NCBI GenBank assembly: GCA_946613955.1 | Contig: CAMOGC010000018.1 | Span: 1 to 16,191, forward strand | DNA: 16,191 nucleotides | Direction: 5' to 3' | DNA from: an uncultured Clostridia bacterium | GTDB lineage: Bacteria > Bacillota_A > Clostridia > Christensenellales > Aristaeellaceae | Shown here: positions 14,913 through 16,191 of the stretch, piece by piece | Layout: every line of letters starts with the position of its first letter | How positions within the stretch are numbered: the stretch's first letter is position 1 | Made by a program: the position numbers and the translations under genes | Notes under the pieces: generated by a model | Told to the model about the DNA's origin: nothing | Seen by the model: only the letters and a program-made list of their open reading frames with translations | The model's database searches: none

Positions 14913-15024
14913 TCGGAAAACCCGCCGGCCCGAAGAGGGGAAAGCGCCCCGCTTCCGCCGGATCTCGGGTTGAATCATTTCCCTGAAGCAATCTCAGTAT
15001 CATACAGAAGCGGAGGAAACCCAT

Positions 15025-15708
15025 ATGCGGATCCTGGCTCTGGCCGATGAGCCGGTCAACCGGCTCTGGAGCGAATACGGAAAGGAAACCCTGCAAAGCG
15101 TGGATCTGATTCTCTCCTGCGGGGATCTTCCCGCCGCCTACCTGAACTATATCACCTGTTTTTCCTCCGCGCCGGTGGTTTATGTTCACGGGAACCACGA
15201 CACGGCCTATGAAAAGAAGCCGCCGGAGGGCTGCGTCTGTGCCGACGGGCATGTGGTGCTGGTGGGAGGGCTCCGGATCCTGGGGCTGGGCGGTTCCATC
15301 CGTTATCGCCCCGGCCCCTGCATGTATTCCGAGGAGGAGATGGCCCGGCGGATCCGCCGGCTTCGCCGGGAAATCCGCTCCGCGGGCGGCTTTGATATTC
15401 TCCTGACCCATTCCCCGATCGCGGGCGTCGGTGATCAGGAGGATCCCGCCCATCGGGGCTTCGAGTGCTTCAAGCCTCTTCTGAACCGCTACCGTCCCGC
15501 CGTCATGTTCCACGGCCACGTTCACCAGGGATACACCGGCCACAGGTTCACCCGGGAGCGGGAATTCGGCGGCATCCCCGTGATCAACGCCTGCGGCAGC
15601 TTTGAATACGATTTTCCCGCCGACTGGGCGCCCGCCGGATCCCCCACCCGCATGGGCCGCTTCTTCCTGGAGCGCCGCAGCGTCCCCGGCCGGGAGGTCA
15701 TATGGTGA
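15025..15708 (+). CDS. Calcineurin-like metallophosphoesterase
   Basis: This 227-residue cytoplasmic phosphoesterase keeps most metal-binding motifs of the calcineurin-like family: Asp8, 'CGDL' (32-35), 'GNHD' (56-59), 'THSP' with His129, and 'GHVH' (164-167). The first motif is normally D-x-H; here it reads 'ADEPV', so the histidine is missing while the aspartate remains. The substrate is unknown; relatives in Clostridia share the 'PPEGC' and 'LGLGGSIRYRPGP' stretches. The ATG at 15025 has GGAGG eight bases upstream. Its end overlaps the next gene by seven bases, which suggests coupled translation. It follows the ParB-BMP gene by 148 bases. Confidence 0.93.
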   Translation: MRILALADEPVNRLWSEYGKETLQSVDLILSCGDLPAAYLNYITCFSSAPVVYVHGNHDTAYEKKPPEGCVCADGHVVLVGGLRILGLGGSIRYRPGPCMYSEEEMARRIRRLRREIRSAGGFDILLTHSPIAGVGDQEDPAHRGFECFKPLLNRYRPAVMFHGHVHQGYTGHRFTREREFGGIPVINACGSFEYDFPADWAPAGSPTRMGRFFLERRSVPGREVIW

Positions 15709-16178
15709 CGCCTCCCCAAAGCGCCCTCCGCCGGGAGCTGCGGAATCTGCTGGCGGATTCGGCGCTGCCCCGGCCGCCGGCCCTGCGCCGCAGCCGGAGG
15801 CCGGATTTCCTCTTTGCCTCGGATCTCCCTTCCTTCGCCCCGCCGGAGGCCCTGGCCTCCTTCCGGCAAAAGGCGGAGGCCGCGGGCTGGGAAGCCTGGT
15901 CTTCTGGCGGCTGGCTGGAGCTTCGCAAGCCCCTTTCCGGCCCGCCCGAAGGGTTCCGGCCCTTTCCGCCGGGGGAGGAAGCGGCCTGCTGCGAAAGCCT
16001 GCTGTGCCGCCATCCCGGCGGGGCGGAAAGCCGGGAGGCGTCCATTTTGCTGATCAAGGCCGCGGAGGAAGGCCCCGCCGCCTTTGAGGCCGCCTGCCGC
16101 ACCCTGCATCGGGATTTTGCCCGCCGCCTTCGTCTGGGTCTTCCCCTTCCCGCCCTCTCCCCGGATTTCTTCCGATAA
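15702..16178 (+). CDS. Unknown protein coupled to the phosphoesterase gene
   Basis: This 158-residue protein was not recognised. It begins 'SALRRELRNLLADSALP', is rich in Arg, Pro and Ala, and has no clear membrane helix or signal peptide. A 'GWEAWSSGGWLELRKP' stretch in the middle and a helical C-terminal half ('EACRTLHRDFARRLRLGLPL') suggest a small folded cytoplasmic protein. GGAGG lies 4 bases before the ATG at 15702 and 7 bases before an in-frame GTG at 15705; the GTG may be the true start. The overlap with the phosphoesterase frame makes joint expression likely and supports this as a real gene. It ends with TAA 13 bases before the window edge. Confidence 0.75.
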   Translation: MVTPPQSALRRELRNLLADSALPRPPALRRSRRPDFLFASDLPSFAPPEALASFRQKAEAAGWEAWSSGGWLELRKPLSGPPEGFRPFPPGEEAACCESLLCRHPGGAESREASILLIKAAEEGPAAFEAACRTLHRDFARRLRLGLPLPALSPDFFR

Positions 16179-16191
16179 GACCGGGCGGCCG

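Noticed and set aside
12798..14978. 726-codon minus-strand open frame opposite the ParB-BMP gene
   Set aside because: Antisense to a gene with recognisable domains; Gly/His/Gln-rich composition typical of an antisense shadow.
14960..15010. Promoter for the phosphoesterase gene (TTGAAT and TATCAT)
   Set aside because: The two boxes are about 22 bases apart, too far for a housekeeping promoter, and the -10 is poor.

Overview
The window is GC-rich bacterial DNA (clearly above 60% by eye) with GGAGG-type ribosome binding sites, near-consensus housekeeping promoters, a long-form HPF, a DUF368 protein and an extracytoplasmic sugar-binding protein ending its signal peptide in AAA-ED. Together these suggest an uncultured, high-GC member of the Bacillota (Clostridia, gut or rumen type). 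That placement is inference. No rRNA, tRNA, CRISPR array, transposase or phage gene was seen.

Left part, all on the minus strand (1-6650). A carbohydrate ABC importer lies at 3-3301, transcribed right to left: binding protein, an intercistronic hairpin with a T-run, a MalF-type permease, then a MalG-type permease cut by the window edge. A strong promoter precedes the binding-protein gene. Next come a DUF368 polyprenyl-phosphate flippase with its own terminator, a small eight-cysteine protein with its own strong promoter, the ribosome hibernation factor gene hpf with a terminator, and a small two-helix membrane protein. No ATPase subunit is present in the window; importers of this class often borrow a shared one.

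Middle part (about 4440-6870). The spaces between genes hold four different short tandem repeat arrays, with units of about 73, 51, 63 and 52 bp. The 63-bp array carries an interrupted palindrome in every unit and lies between a likely promoter and the start of the small membrane protein, so it would be transcribed as a leader.

Right part, all on the plus strand (6915-16178). A 5.2-kb gene encodes a 1738-residue protein that appears to join a degenerate tubulin/FtsZ-like N-terminal domain to a C-terminal actin/Hsp70-like ATPase domain. One base after its stop begins a SpoU/TrmH-family RNA methyltransferase gene. Then follow an unusual protein without a signal peptide that pairs a ParB-like domain with a BMP/PnrA-type ligand-binding domain, a small calcineurin-like phosphoesterase, and an overlapping gene of unknown function. 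Close spacing suggests at least partial co-transcription.

The most interesting items are the tubulin-like/actin-like fusion, the ParB-BMP fusion, the MalG permease with about 240 extra N-terminal residues, and the palindrome-bearing repeat leader. Several very long open frames opposite the real genes (one over 5 kb) are judged to be by-products of GC-rich codon use.
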